Source: Circinella minor
Taxonomy: Eukaryota > Mucoromycota > Mucoromycetes > Mucorales > Lichtheimiaceae
Direction: 5' to 3'
Assembly: GCA_016758965.1 (NCBI GenBank)
Contig: JAEPRB010000332.1
Coordinates: forward strand, 1 to 36,244
Length of the DNA: 36,244 nucleotides
The notes beneath the pieces are model-generated. The model saw only the letters and a list, made by a program, of their open reading frames with translations. It searched no databases and was not told where the DNA came from. Positions 24,816-35,118 of the stretch are shown here, piece after piece. Position numbers and translations under genes: made by a program. Numbering within the stretch: the stretch's first letter is position 1; every line of letters starts with the position of its first letter.

Positions 24816-26243
24816 ATGATTTTATCACTATTGGTTACACCTATTTTAGGTGTTATTGGTGTTATCTTATCTGGAGAAAATACTTCTTTACAGAAAAAGG
24901 TAGCTCTTACTAGTTCATTATTAACTTTTGTATTATCTTTAGTTCTTTGGGCTGGATTTGATTCTAATTATAATGGATTCCAATTTGTTAGTTCTTTCCC
25001 TACTGTAACTACTCAAGAAGTAGTAGGAGTAGATGGTATTTCTTTATTTTTTGTTCTACTAACAACACTTATTATCCCTATTTGTATTTTAGCTAGTTGG
25101 GAAAGTATTAAAACAGGAATTAAATATTTCTTAATTGCTTTCTTAGTTCTAGAAACTTTATTAATTGCAGTATTTGTAGTTCTAGATTTATTATTATTCT
25201 ACATTTGTTTCGAAAGTGTATTAATCCCTATGTTCTTAATTATTGGTATTTGGGGTGCACGAGAAAGAAAAATTCATGCAGCTTACCAGTTTTTCCTATA
25301 TACTTTATTAGGTTCTCTATTTATGTTATTAGCTATTCTAGTAATTTATTTTGAAGTAGGATCAACTGATTACCAAGTATTAGCTGTAGCTGATATTAGT
25401 GAAACACGACAAAGAATTTTATGGTTAGGATTCTTTTTATCATTTGCGGTAAAAGTTCCTATGATTCCTTTCCATATTTGGTTACCTGAAGCTCATGTAG
25501 AAGCTAGTTTAGCCGGATCTATTATTTTAGCTGGAGTTTTATTAAAATTAGCTGGTTATGGATTCTTACGATATTCTATCGCTATTTTACCAGATGCTTC
25601 TGTATTCTTTACTCCTCTTGTTTATTCTTTAGCCGTTATTAGTATTATTTATTCATCTTTCACTACTTTAAGACAAGTAGATTTAAAAAAAATTATTGCT
25701 TATTCTTCTGTAGGACATATGAATATTACTTTATTAGGTTTATTTAGTAACACAATTCAAGGAATTGAAGGATCATTAATCCTTATGCTTGCTCATGGAG
25801 TAGTATCTCCTGCATTATTCATTTGTGTAGTAATTTTATATGATCGATACCATACTCGATTATTAAAATATTACCGAGGATTAACTCAACACATGCCTGT
25901 TTGGTCTATTATGTTCTTCCTATTTACATTAGGTAATATCGCAGTTCCATTATCAGCCAACTTTGTAGGTGAGTTTATGACATTCACTGGAGCTTTCCAA
26001 CAAAATCCTGTATTAACTGTATTAGGAGGTTTAGGAATGATTTTAAGTGCTGCGTACGGTATCTGGTTATATAACAGAACTGCATTCGGTGCTCAAAGTC
26101 GATATTTAGCCCCAATGGGTGATATTAACCGACGAGAATTTATGACTTTAGTACCATTATTATTCTTAATGTTTGTAATGGGAGTATTCCCTAATTTATT
26201 CTTAGAGCCTATGCATTTAGCAGTATCTAATTTATTAATTTAA
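24816..26243 (+). CDS. nad4: NADH dehydrogenase subunit 4
   Basis: Nad4 is an antiporter-like proton-pumping subunit of complex I. The product is 475 residues with about 14 membrane helices. The signature KVPMIPFHIWLPEAHVEA is near residue 212, with the helix lysine and the HxWLPEAH loop. E129 in FYICFESVLIPMFLIIG is the conserved glutamate of helix 5. Lysines in LRQVDLKKIIAYSSVGHMN match the family. No TGA or ATA codons were found on scanning. A run of eight C starts 7 nt after the TAA stop. It converges with nad5. Confidence 0.98.
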   Translation: MILSLLVTPILGVIGVILSGENTSLQKKVALTSSLLTFVLSLVLWAGFDSNYNGFQFVSSFPTVTTQEVVGVDGISLFFVLLTTLIIPICILASWESIKTGIKYFLIAFLVLETLLIAVFVVLDLLLFYICFESVLIPMFLIIGIWGARERKIHAAYQFFLYTLLGSLFMLLAILVIYFEVGSTDYQVLAVADISETRQRILWLGFFLSFAVKVPMIPFHIWLPEAHVEASLAGSIILAGVLLKLAGYGFLRYSIAILPDASVFFTPLVYSLAVISIIYSSFTTLRQVDLKKIIAYSSVGHMNITLLGLFSNTIQGIEGSLILMLAHGVVSPALFICVVILYDRYHTRLLKYYRGLTQHMPVWSIMFFLFTLGNIAVPLSANFVGEFMTFTGAFQQNPVLTVLGGLGMILSAAYGIWLYNRTAFGAQSRYLAPMGDINRREFMTLVPLLFLMFVMGVFPNLFLEPMHLAVSNLLI

Positions 26244-26250
26244 TTAATTA

Positions 26251-26258
26251 CCCCCCCC
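26251..26258 (+). promoter_or_regulatory. C8 tract after nad4 (possible 3' signal)
   Basis: Eight C follow TTAATTA after the nad4 stop. The complementary-strand counterpart for nad5 is at 26493-26500. Confidence 0.45.
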
Positions 26259-26323
26259 TTACTAAACCCTTTATATTGTATATATCTTAAGTTCTAGAAC
26301 AGAATATTAGGCCCGTATTAAAA

Positions 26324-26409
26324 ATACGGGCTTAGGGCGGCTTCGCCGCCCGGGGCCCGCGGGGCGCCAATCGTCGCCCAAGGGCTCCGGGCCGCTCCGC
26401 GGCCCGTGG
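26324..26409 (+). repeat. Composite GC element F, copy 2
   Basis: Homologous to 23399-23485: GGGCTTAGGGCGGCTTCGCC, GCGGGGCGCCAATCGTCGCC, GGGCCGCTCCGCGGCCC. It lies between the converging nad4 and nad5 3' ends. Confidence 0.8.
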
Positions 26410-26420
26410 ATATATATTAA

Positions 26421-26471
26421 TTTAGTTTCCCATCAATTTAATGGTACTTACAATATCACCACGAGAAGGTA
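26421..26471 (+). repeat. Diverged third copy of the 135-bp inverted repeat (partial)
   Basis: TTTAGTTTCCCATCAATTTA and ATGGTACTTACAATATC...CGAGAAGGTA align with the same orientation as copy 2, with scattered substitutions. As with copy 2, element F lies close by. Confidence 0.7.
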
Positions 26472-26492
26472 TTAATTATGATATCGAGGAGT

Positions 26493-26500
26493 GGGGGGGG
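26493..26500 (-). promoter_or_regulatory. C8 tract after nad5 (possible 3' signal)
   Basis: On the minus strand the nad5 stop reads TAATAA followed directly by eight C, matching the C-rich tracts after other mRNAs. Confidence 0.45.
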
Positions 26501-26503
26501 TTA

Positions 26504-28477
26504 TTATTTTTGAGTAGTGTTAGTATTATTAGGTAATAAGAATACTGCCCATAATAGAAGAACAAATAGTCTTGGATCTCCAATAAAGAAGATTAAAGTA
26601 ATAAATAGAATTAAACCACTGAAGATATACATAGCATATGTAGGGATAAATCCAGAATCTAATGAAGCAACTTTATTAGAAGCAGATTTAAATACATTTA
26701 CTAGTCCATAAGGTCCAACTAATTCAATTGCTCCTCTATCAAGGATTTTATTAGTTGTATAACCAAAACCTAATAATTTATTTAAGATAAAATTATTATA
26801 AATATTATCAAAGAAGTATTTTTGGTTAAAGAATCGATAGATTCCTCGACCTAAACTAGTACTAATAAATTGGTTAGGTAATGAATCGAAAATCCAATAA
26901 ATAGCTAAAACTCCAAAAGTTCCTAGTAGACTACCAATTAATGGTAAGAATTTCATAGACATAGGAAGTCCAAATTCAGTATCTACTAAGATAGAATGGT
27001 TAGGATGAATAAATAATGCATTATTATAGAAATCTGTTCCCATTCCAACAAATAAATCTTTAGTTACATAACCAAAGAAAATACTAAATACAGCTAATAC
27101 TACTAATGGAATAGCCATAATTAGAGGAGCTTCGTGGATATTTTGATAATTAATTTTTGATCCATTTGGGTAACCTAAGAAAGTTAAATATAAAGATCGG
27201 ATAGAATACATAGCTGTAAATACAGCAGCTACAGAAGCTAACCAATATACTAAATTACCAGAGAAACTGTAATGTCCGTAAGCTAATTCAATAATTAAAT
27301 CTTTAGAATAGAATCCTGTTAAGAATGGTAATGCCATTAAACTTAAAGATCCAATAACCATCATAGAGTATGTAAATGGTAATAATCTAGATAATCCACC
27401 AAATTTTCTTAAATCTTGTTCATCATTCATAGCATGAATTACAGAACCTGCAGATAAGAATAATAGGGCTTTAAACCATGCGTGATTTACTAAATGGAAT
27501 AATGCTACATTATATTGAGATAATCCACAAATTAAGAATAAAAGACCTAGTTGAGAACAAGTTGAATAAGCAATAACTCGTTTTAAATCATTTTGTAATA
27601 ATCCAGTAGTTGCTGCAAAGAATGCAGTTAATGCACCTACCCATGTAATTAAAATTAAAGCTGTTGATCCGAATTCTAAAATAGGAGAAGATCGTAGAAG
27701 TAAATAAACTCCTGCAGTTACCATAGTAGCCGCATGAATTAATGCTGAAACTGGTGTAGGTCCTTCCATTGCGTCAGGTAACCAAGTGTGAAGACCAATT
27801 TGAGCAGATTTACCCATAGCAGCAATTAATAGACAAATTGAGATAATTGTAATTAATTCTTCGTTAATAAATGGAGCCAGTGAAAATACTGTTGAAAAAT
27901 CAAGGTTACCGAAAGTCCAGAAAATAGCCCAAAGACCAATACTAAACCCCCAATCACCTACTCTATTCATAACTAAAGCTTTAATAGCTGCTTTATTAGC
28001 TTGTAATCTAGTAAACCAGAAGTTAATTAATAGGTAAGATGAAATACCTACTCCTTCCCAACCAATAAACATTACTAAATAATTGTCACCTGTTACTAAC
28101 ATTAACATGAAGAATGTGAACATAGATAGATATGCGAAGAATCTTTGATTATGAGGATCTTCACTCATATAGTTTGTAGAATAAATATGTACTAAAGCTG
28201 ATACAATAAGTACAGGTAGTAACATAGATACAGTTAAACTATCGTAAATAAATCCCCAAGATACTAGTAAGAATTCAGAATCGATCCAGCTCATTAATTT
28301 AATAGAAACTGGTGATTGACATAATCCTACTTCATAAAAAGCAACTAAAGCAAATAAAGCTGTTAAAACTAGAGAACTACAAGTAATTAAATGACTACCA
28401 GTTTTACCAACTTTTCTCCCTAAAAATCCAGCTACTGTAGCTGATAATAGAGGTAGTGTAATAATAGCTAAATACAT
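26504..28477 (-). CDS. nad5: NADH dehydrogenase subunit 5
   Basis: Nad5 is the largest antiporter-like subunit of complex I, with the lateral amphipathic helix at its C-terminus. The product is 657 residues, a normal fungal length. It contains the signature GLHTWLPDAMEGPTPVSALI near residue 227 and the conserved LVMFIGWEGVGISSYLLINF near residue 133. I scanned all 657 codons: none is ATA and none is TGA. The ATG overlaps the nad4L stop by one base (TAATG), so the pair is presumably one transcript. A tandem stop TAATAA and eight C end the gene. Confidence 0.98.
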   Translation of the reverse strand: MYLAIITLPLLSATVAGFLGRKVGKTGSHLITCSSLVLTALFALVAFYEVGLCQSPVSIKLMSWIDSEFLLVSWGFIYDSLTVSMLLPVLIVSALVHIYSTNYMSEDPHNQRFFAYLSMFTFFMLMLVTGDNYLVMFIGWEGVGISSYLLINFWFTRLQANKAAIKALVMNRVGDWGFSIGLWAIFWTFGNLDFSTVFSLAPFINEELITIISICLLIAAMGKSAQIGLHTWLPDAMEGPTPVSALIHAATMVTAGVYLLLRSSPILEFGSTALILITWVGALTAFFAATTGLLQNDLKRVIAYSTCSQLGLLFLICGLSQYNVALFHLVNHAWFKALLFLSAGSVIHAMNDEQDLRKFGGLSRLLPFTYSMMVIGSLSLMALPFLTGFYSKDLIIELAYGHYSFSGNLVYWLASVAAVFTAMYSIRSLYLTFLGYPNGSKINYQNIHEAPLIMAIPLVVLAVFSIFFGYVTKDLFVGMGTDFYNNALFIHPNHSILVDTEFGLPMSMKFLPLIGSLLGTFGVLAIYWIFDSLPNQFISTSLGRGIYRFFNQKYFFDNIYNNFILNKLLGFGYTTNKILDRGAIELVGPYGLVNVFKSASNKVASLDSGFIPTYAMYIFSGLILFITLIFFIGDPRLFVLLLWAVFLLPNNTNTTQK

Positions 28478-28743
28478 TATGCTTTAATAGCAATGCTACC
28501 TCTTAATCTATAATATGCAACTAGAATTCCTAGTCCAATAGCTGATTCTGCTCCTGCAATCGCAATGATATAAATACCATAAGTTTGACCTAGAATATCA
28601 TCAAAACTAAATGAACTTAAGATAATTAATAACGTTACAGCTAATAGCATAATTTCGATGGAGATTAGCATTAGAATAATATTTTTTCGGTTAAGAATAA
28701 ATCCTAGAATACCAATAAGAAATAATACCATCGATAAATTCAT
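28477..28743 (-). CDS. nad4L: NADH dehydrogenase subunit 4L
   Basis: Nad4L is a small three-helix membrane subunit of complex I, homologous to bacterial NuoK. The product is 88 residues. The two conserved helix glutamates are visible in MLISIEIMLLAVTLLI (about 26-41) and IIAIAGAESAIGLGILVAYY (about 60-79). The TAA stop shares its last A with the nad5 ATG, the usual ascomycete nad4L-nad5 junction. Confidence 0.97.
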   Translation of the reverse strand: MNLSMVLFLIGILGFILNRKNIILMLISIEIMLLAVTLLIILSSFSFDDILGQTYGIYIIAIAGAESAIGLGILVAYYRLRGSIAIKA

Positions 28744-29045
28744 TATGTTTATTTGTAGTTAACTTTATAATTGTAATACTATAATCAAGGTTAACTTAGT
28801 TAACCTTGATTCTTACAAGCCTAAAAGGCTAAGAAAAGGCAGTAACCGTTGTGCGGTTCTGCTTTGCCCGCCTATCATGGCTAAATTTGTAAGTTTCATT
28901 ATAACGACTCGAAAGACCGAGGTTTGAAAAAAGTTTAATTTCGTCCCGGCGGCGCGTAGCGTTACCAGGGATTCAGGGGGTAGCCCTCCTGTGTTTTACA
29001 TACAGAATTTTGTAAATAATTCTATACTTTTACATTAAATTTAAA
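28744..29045. other. nad4L upstream spacer, no gene
   Basis: An inverted repeat AATCAAGGTTAACTT/AGTTAACCTTGATT at 28782-28811 is the most striking feature and lies upstream of nad4L; it could be in its leader. GC-rich fragments near 28945-28990 look like degraded elements. No nonanucleotide promoter was seen for nad4L-nad5. Confidence 0.55.
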
Positions 29046-29100
29046 GTCAGCGGGGGCCCACAGGGCCCCCGCTGACCTCCCCGCGCTTCGCGCGGGTCAG
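29046..29100 (-). repeat. Double-hairpin element (GACCAGC family), inverted and variant
   Basis: Hairpin GTCAGCGGGGGCCC/GGGCCCCCGCTGAC, linker CTCC, hairpin CCCGCG-CTT-CGCGGG. The GTCAG and CTGAC arms come from the family linker. Confidence 0.75.
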
Positions 29101-29216
29101 TCTTAGATTATGTAGACATACCTGAGTTAAAGGCTCGCGTAGGAATTATATAATTGAAAATTATGAAACAAATAATTTAGGTAAAACCCCTTGAGCTTTA
29201 GGGTATTTATTATGAT

Positions 29217-29288
29217 TGTCCTGGGGAAGAATTGAACTTCCTCACTACGATTTTCAGTCGTACGCTCTACCATTTAAGCTACCGGGAC
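29217..29288 (-). tRNA. trnF(gaa): tRNA-Phe (GAA)
   Basis: Acceptor GTCCCGG/CCAGGAC with one C-A mismatch, anticodon stem TACGA/TCGTA with loop CTGAAAA (anticodon GAA), T-stem GGAAG/CTTCC, discriminator A. Confidence 0.93.
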
Positions 29289-29356
29289 TTTATATTAGAT
29301 ATTAACAGTCCTATAAATATTATATATTTAAGGTGTTCTTTTTAATAATTATAATT

Positions 29357-29428
29357 TAGGCATAGTAGGAATCGAACCCACATATGTTTTATTTCAAGTA
29401 AAATGCTTTACCAGTCAGCCATATACCT
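29357..29428 (-). tRNA. trnS(uga): tRNA-Ser (UGA), without a long variable arm
   Basis: Acceptor AGGTATA/TATGCCT, three-pair D-stem GCT/AGC as in class II tRNAs, anticodon stem TTTTA/TAAAA with loop CTTGAAA (anticodon TGA), T-stem GTGGG/CCTAC. The variable region is only CATAT, five bases, whereas serine tRNAs normally have a long arm, as trnS(gcu) here does. No other tRNA with anticodon TGA was found, so this is probably the working Ser(UCN) tRNA. Confidence 0.8.
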
Positions 29429-29644
29429 TAAATTAATTTGGCTCGCTGAAAACGGACCAAAGTTTTTGAGACGTCGGGGGGCGGAGCCCCCCGATGTCAA
29501 AGAGGCCGCAGCGGCCTCTTCGACTAATTATTTGCGTAGGTTTGTTAATGACCCTTTAGGGCTAATATTATCTAGCGAGCTTTATATTCTTAAACCGTAA
29601 AATGGCCTTAAGTATATATACCAGTTTTATTGTATTATAATATA

Positions 29645-29717
29645 TAGTCTGAAGAGGGATCGAACCTCTAACTTATACGTTATCAACATATCACTCTACC
29701 GATTGAGTTACCAGACT
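29645..29717 (-). tRNA. trnI(gau): tRNA-Ile (GAU)
   Basis: Acceptor AGTCTGG/TCAGACT, anticodon stem ATATG/CGTAT with loop TTGATAA (anticodon GAT), T-stem AGAGG/CCTCT, discriminator A. It reads ATT and ATC; no separate ATA-reading isoleucine tRNA was found. Confidence 0.95.
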
Positions 29718-29986
29718 GAAAAAGTTTAGAAAGGTCGAAGGAGGTATACTATATCCTTTCTTGACCTTCTATATTACTTGGGCAGCGTCGAGCGCTGCCC
29801 GGCGTTATTATTATTCTTATATTATAATTGTAATAATAATTTATAATAAACCAGCCCCCGGCCGCGAAGCGGCCAGGAGGGTCAAGACCTTGCGTAAAAA
29901 AAAATAATATGTTTAAATTTAAAAGGCGGCTCGTTGCCCCCGACTTATGAATCTTAGGCCAAGCTCTATTTTGAGGGCTTTATAAC

Positions 29987-30059
29987 CAGGAGTAGTAGGA
30001 TTCGAACCCACGACAAAGATTTTGGAGATCCCAATTATAACCAACTTAACTATACTCCT
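29987..30059 (-). tRNA. trnW(cca): tRNA-Trp (CCA)
   Basis: Acceptor AGGAGTA/TACTCCT is perfect. The D-stem is GTTA/TAAT, the anticodon stem GGGAT/ATCTT (two G-U pairs) with loop CTCCAAA (anticodon CCA), and the T-stem GTGGG/CCTAC. The discriminator is G. Most fungal mitochondria that read TGA as tryptophan have anticodon TCA; CCA should read only TGG. Confidence 0.92.
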
Positions 30060-30078
30060 TTTTTTTTAATTAATTCTT

Positions 30079-30087
30079 TACTTATAC
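30079..30087 (-). promoter_or_regulatory. Promoter motif GTATAAGTA upstream of trnW
   Basis: One base from the consensus on the minus strand, 20 bp upstream of trnW. Confidence 0.5.
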
Positions 30088-30102
30088 TTGGAACAAATAA
30101 AT

Positions 30103-30175
30103 TGAGGTCGTAGGGATTTGAACCCTAATAATACCGATTAAAAGTCGGGAACTTTACCGATTAAGTTACAACCCC
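30103..30175 (-). tRNA. trnK(uuu): tRNA-Lys (UUU)
   Basis: Acceptor GGGGTTG/CGACCTC (with G-U pairs), anticodon stem CCGA/TCGG with loop CTTTTAA (anticodon TTT), T-stem TAGGG/CCCTA, discriminator A. Confidence 0.93.
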
Positions 30176-30184
30176 TTAATCCAT

Positions 30185-30193
30185 TACTTATAC
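30185..30193 (-). promoter_or_regulatory. Promoter motif GTATAAGTA upstream of trnK
   Basis: One base from the consensus on the minus strand, 10 bp upstream of trnK. Confidence 0.5.
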
Positions 30194-30256
30194 ATAATCT
30201 TAGGTCAGTGAAGTTATTATGCTGCCCGAACTTTATGGATCACGTAATAGTCAAAG

Positions 30257-30307
30257 TTTACCGGGGGCCCGCGGGGCGGCCCTTTAAGGGTCGACCCCCG
30301 CGGGGCT
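30257..30307 (+). repeat. GC cruciform element, short version
   Basis: Outer stem ACCGGGGGCCCGCGGGG with CCCCCGCGGGGC and an inner GGCCCTTTAAGGGTC arm. The rest of 30176-30487 has small hairpins only, with no gene. Confidence 0.7.
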
Positions 30308-30487
30308 ATTTCTAATAAAGGCCGCTGAAGAATAATCTTTCGGCGGTCTAGATTACTATAAGTAAAGGCCTAACGTAATATAATTTAAATCAAAAGGTCT
30401 GCTCTTAAGGCTATTTAACAAATAGTCTTTGAGTTAAGTTCACTCTATATATGAGGATTTAGGGTGGACATCTTAAGAAATAATTAA

Positions 30488-30560
30488 GACCAGCTAGCAT
30501 AACTGGTAATGCGATAGATTGCAAATCTTCCAGATAAGTGTTCAAGTCACTTGTTGGTCT
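30488..30560 (+). tRNA. trnC(gca): tRNA-Cys (GCA)
   Basis: Acceptor GACCAGC/GTTGGTC, D-stem GCAT/ATGC, anticodon loop TTGCAAA (anticodon GCA), T-stem AAGTG/CACTT, discriminator T. Only the inner three pairs of the anticodon stem (AGA/TCT) are standard; the outer two are mismatched. Confidence 0.9.
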
Positions 30561-30705
30561 ATTATAAACCACGCCGGGACCGAGGTCCCTAGGCTTAAAG
30601 GTCCAGATTGTATCTGTGCCAAATTAAGAAGGCCTGCCTTAAAGTTAATCTTAAATTGTTGATAATCTAAACTGTCTGGAGAGTTTCTCGATAATAATAA
30701 TTATT

Positions 30706-30714
30706 ATATAAGTA
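30706..30714 (+). promoter_or_regulatory. Nonanucleotide promoter ATATAAGTA upstream of trnY, trnM and rnpB
   Basis: Exact match followed by A, 87 bp before trnY; trnfM and rnpB follow on the same strand. Confidence 0.65.
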
Positions 30715-30801
30715 ATCAATAAATTTATTTTATAAATTTATTTGGGTCAATTACTCTTAAATAGAGGTTAGTGCTTTAATTTTAAGATATATAATTATAT
30801 A

Positions 30802-30884
30802 GGGGCGAATACTGATTGGTCAGTGAGCGAGCTGTAAACTCGTGAGCCATGTGCTCTTTGGGGGTTCGAATCCCTCTCTCCTCA
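30802..30884 (+). tRNA. trnY(gua): tRNA-Tyr (GUA)
   Basis: Acceptor GGGGCGA/TCTCCTC with one mismatch, anticodon stem CGAG/CTCG with loop CTGTAAA (anticodon GTA), long variable arm (GAGCCATGTGCTC), T-stem GGGGG/CCCTC, discriminator A. Confidence 0.93.
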
Positions 30885-30970
30885 TATACAATTTTATTAT
30901 ATAAGCTCCCCGGATTAGGTTTACTTCATACTCGGGGCGAACGCTTTGAGAATAAATATTAAATAATTTT

Positions 30971-31041
30971 TGCGGGTTGGTGTAATGGCAGCATACTAGA
31001 CTCATGATCTAGACGTGGTAGTTCAAATCTATCATCCGCAC
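30971..31041 (+). tRNA. trnfM(cau): tRNA-Met (CAU), probably initiator
   Basis: Acceptor TGCGGGT/ATCCGCA, anticodon stem CTAGA/TCTAG with loop CTCATGA (anticodon CAT). The TGC start and the ATGATCTAG part resemble the yeast mitochondrial initiator, from which I infer the initiator role. Confidence 0.9.
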
Positions 31042-31121
31042 TATAATTTAACTAGAGATACAAGCAAACTTTATCTTTTGTGCTCGGCACGTAGTGTCGC
31101 CGGGATAAAAAATTTTATATA

Positions 31122-31455
31122 AATCTTAGGAGTTACAATAGTTAACCTAATATTCTTTAGGAGGAAAGTCCGGGGCTTAAAATTTTATCCAATTGAATGT
31201 ATTTCGACCTTAATTAAGTAAGGTACAACTTTAGGATCAAAATTTTAATAAATCATAATGTAAAACATCTAATGAGAATTAGGGCAATATAAAGAAATAC
31301 ACCTGAAATGGTAGAATAACTTAACCTATGAAAAGCCTAGGCCCAGAGGGCCTTGACTGAGGGCAGTGTCCCCAGCCTTTTATTTAATATATTATTATAT
31401 TAAATATAGATACATTAACTTAATAACAAAATCCGGCTTATTTAGCTCTAAGATT
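31122..31455 (+). ncRNA. rnpB: Mitochondrial RNase P RNA
   Basis: RNase P RNA removes 5' leaders from tRNA precursors. The universal P4 strand GGAGGAAAGTCCGGGG is at 31160-31175, and its partner region ACAAAATCCGGCTTATTTAG is near 31426-31445 (bacterial ACAGAACCCGGCTTA). The 5' ATCTTAGGAG pairs with the 3' CTCTAAGAT as helix P1, which sets the ends. Length is about 330 nt. A GC-rich insert (31335-31379) sits in the middle, in a part that varies between species. Presence of rnpB fits the 24 tRNAs embedded between other genes. Confidence 0.93.
31335..31379 (+). repeat. GC hairpin insert inside rnpB
   Basis: GCCTAGGCCCAGAGGGCC and CTGAGGGCAGTGTCCCCAG form adjacent hairpins between AT-rich rnpB sequence. 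It looks like the spacer GC elements but does not match one family closely. Confidence 0.55.
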
Positions 31456-31650
31456 ATATAACCCCGACCCTATGGGTCAGGAGGGAGATAATACCCAGCG
31501 GTTATTTTAATATAATAACTGAAGTAAATGCCATTAAGATCAACCAAAAGGTTATATAGTATATATTAAATTAAACTCTCGACATTCGCTAAGACTTAAG
31601 TCAAGAGCTTACCCAGGATTATAATAAATAAAAGAAACAAATATTATATG
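31456..31650. other. rnpB-trnM spacer
   Basis: A small GACCC-TAT-GGGTC hairpin near 31466-31479, then AT-rich DNA and GGTTATTTTAATATAATAAC near 31500. No gene was recognised. Confidence 0.5.
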
Positions 31651-31721
31651 GCCGGGATAATTTAATGGTAAAATGTTTATCTCATACATAAAGCTTGGAA
31701 GTTCAAATCTCCCTCCCGGTA
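31651..31721 (+). tRNA. trnM(cau): tRNA-Met (CAU), probably elongator
   Basis: Acceptor GCCGGGA/TCCCGGT, anticodon stem TTTAT/ATAAA with loop CTCATAC (anticodon CAT), T-arm with one mismatch, discriminator A. The anticodon arm resembles the yeast mitochondrial elongator. Confidence 0.9.
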
Positions 31722-31729
31722 ATATCACC

Positions 31730-31772
31730 TAGGCCCGGAGGCCTGTCCCCGGGCTCTTCGACCTCGGAGAAA
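31730..31772 (+). repeat. Direct repeat R1, copy 2
   Basis: TAGGCCCGGAGGCCTGTCCC then GGGCTCTTCGACCTCGGAGA, homologous to 7329-7374. A GGGCGGGC/GCCCGCCC hairpin follows at 31810-31828. Confidence 0.85.
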
Positions 31773-31836
31773 GAAAAATTTTATCTTATGATAAATTTAA
31801 TTCATGTCCGGGCGGGCTGTGCCCGCCCGAGTTAGA

Positions 31837-31921
31837 AATTAATAACAAGGGCCCGCGGGGCGACCCTTACCCCTTAGGGTCGAGGGATCGACCCGCAGGG
31901 CTTCTAAGGAGTTATTAATTC
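31837..31921 (+). repeat. GC cruciform element with AATTAATAAC/GTTATTAATT flanks
   Basis: An outer perfect 10-bp AT stem, AATTAATAAC with GTTATTAATT, encloses AAGGGCCCGCGGGGCGACCC, a TACCCCTTAGGGTCGAGG arm and GATCGACCCGCAGGGCTTC. It is the clearest cruciform in the set. Confidence 0.85.
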
Positions 31922-31993
31922 CATAGAAATAAATTTTAAAAATAGATTTTCTAAGGCAGGTTCCTACACTCGGGCTTTTTAAAATGGCCTTTT

Positions 31994-32075
31994 GCTTACT
32001 TGGAGAAATTGGTAAACTCTCCGAATTTAAACTTCGGTGCCGAGAGGCTTGTGGGTTCGAGTCCCACAGTAAGTA
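31994..32075 (+). tRNA. trnL(uaa): tRNA-Leu (UAA)
   Basis: Acceptor GCTTACT/AGTAAGT, anticodon stem CCGAA/TTCGG with loop TTTAAAC (anticodon TAA), long variable arm (TGCCGAGAGGCTTG), T-stem GTGGG/CCCAC. Confidence 0.96.
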
Positions 32076-34818
<2,743 letters not shown>

Positions 34819-35079
34819 TAGCTAGGCCTATTGGAATAGTAATATTTCATAAGTACATCACTATATGCTGGAAACTTCTAAAGACTCAAGTACCTAAATG
34901 GTAACAATCTTGAGTATATTACAATGGACAATCAGCAGGAAACCAGATTAATCATCTGGGTTCCTCAGAGACTACACGTGATGCCCCGTTAACCATAGAC
35001 GGGTGAAGATATAGTCCGGCCCGCAACGAAAGTTGCGGGGCCTATTTATCATTATTCTCATTTGCCTTGATATTTTCCA

Positions 35080-35088
35080 ATATAAGTA
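35080..35088 (+). promoter_or_regulatory. Nonanucleotide promoter ATATAAGTA inside cox1 intron 2
   Basis: Exact match followed by A, 30 bp before the GIY-YIG ATG. It could drive the endonuclease independently of cox1. Confidence 0.6.
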
Positions 35089-35118
35089 ACAAAAAAAAAG
35101 GAAAATAATCAATTAAAC

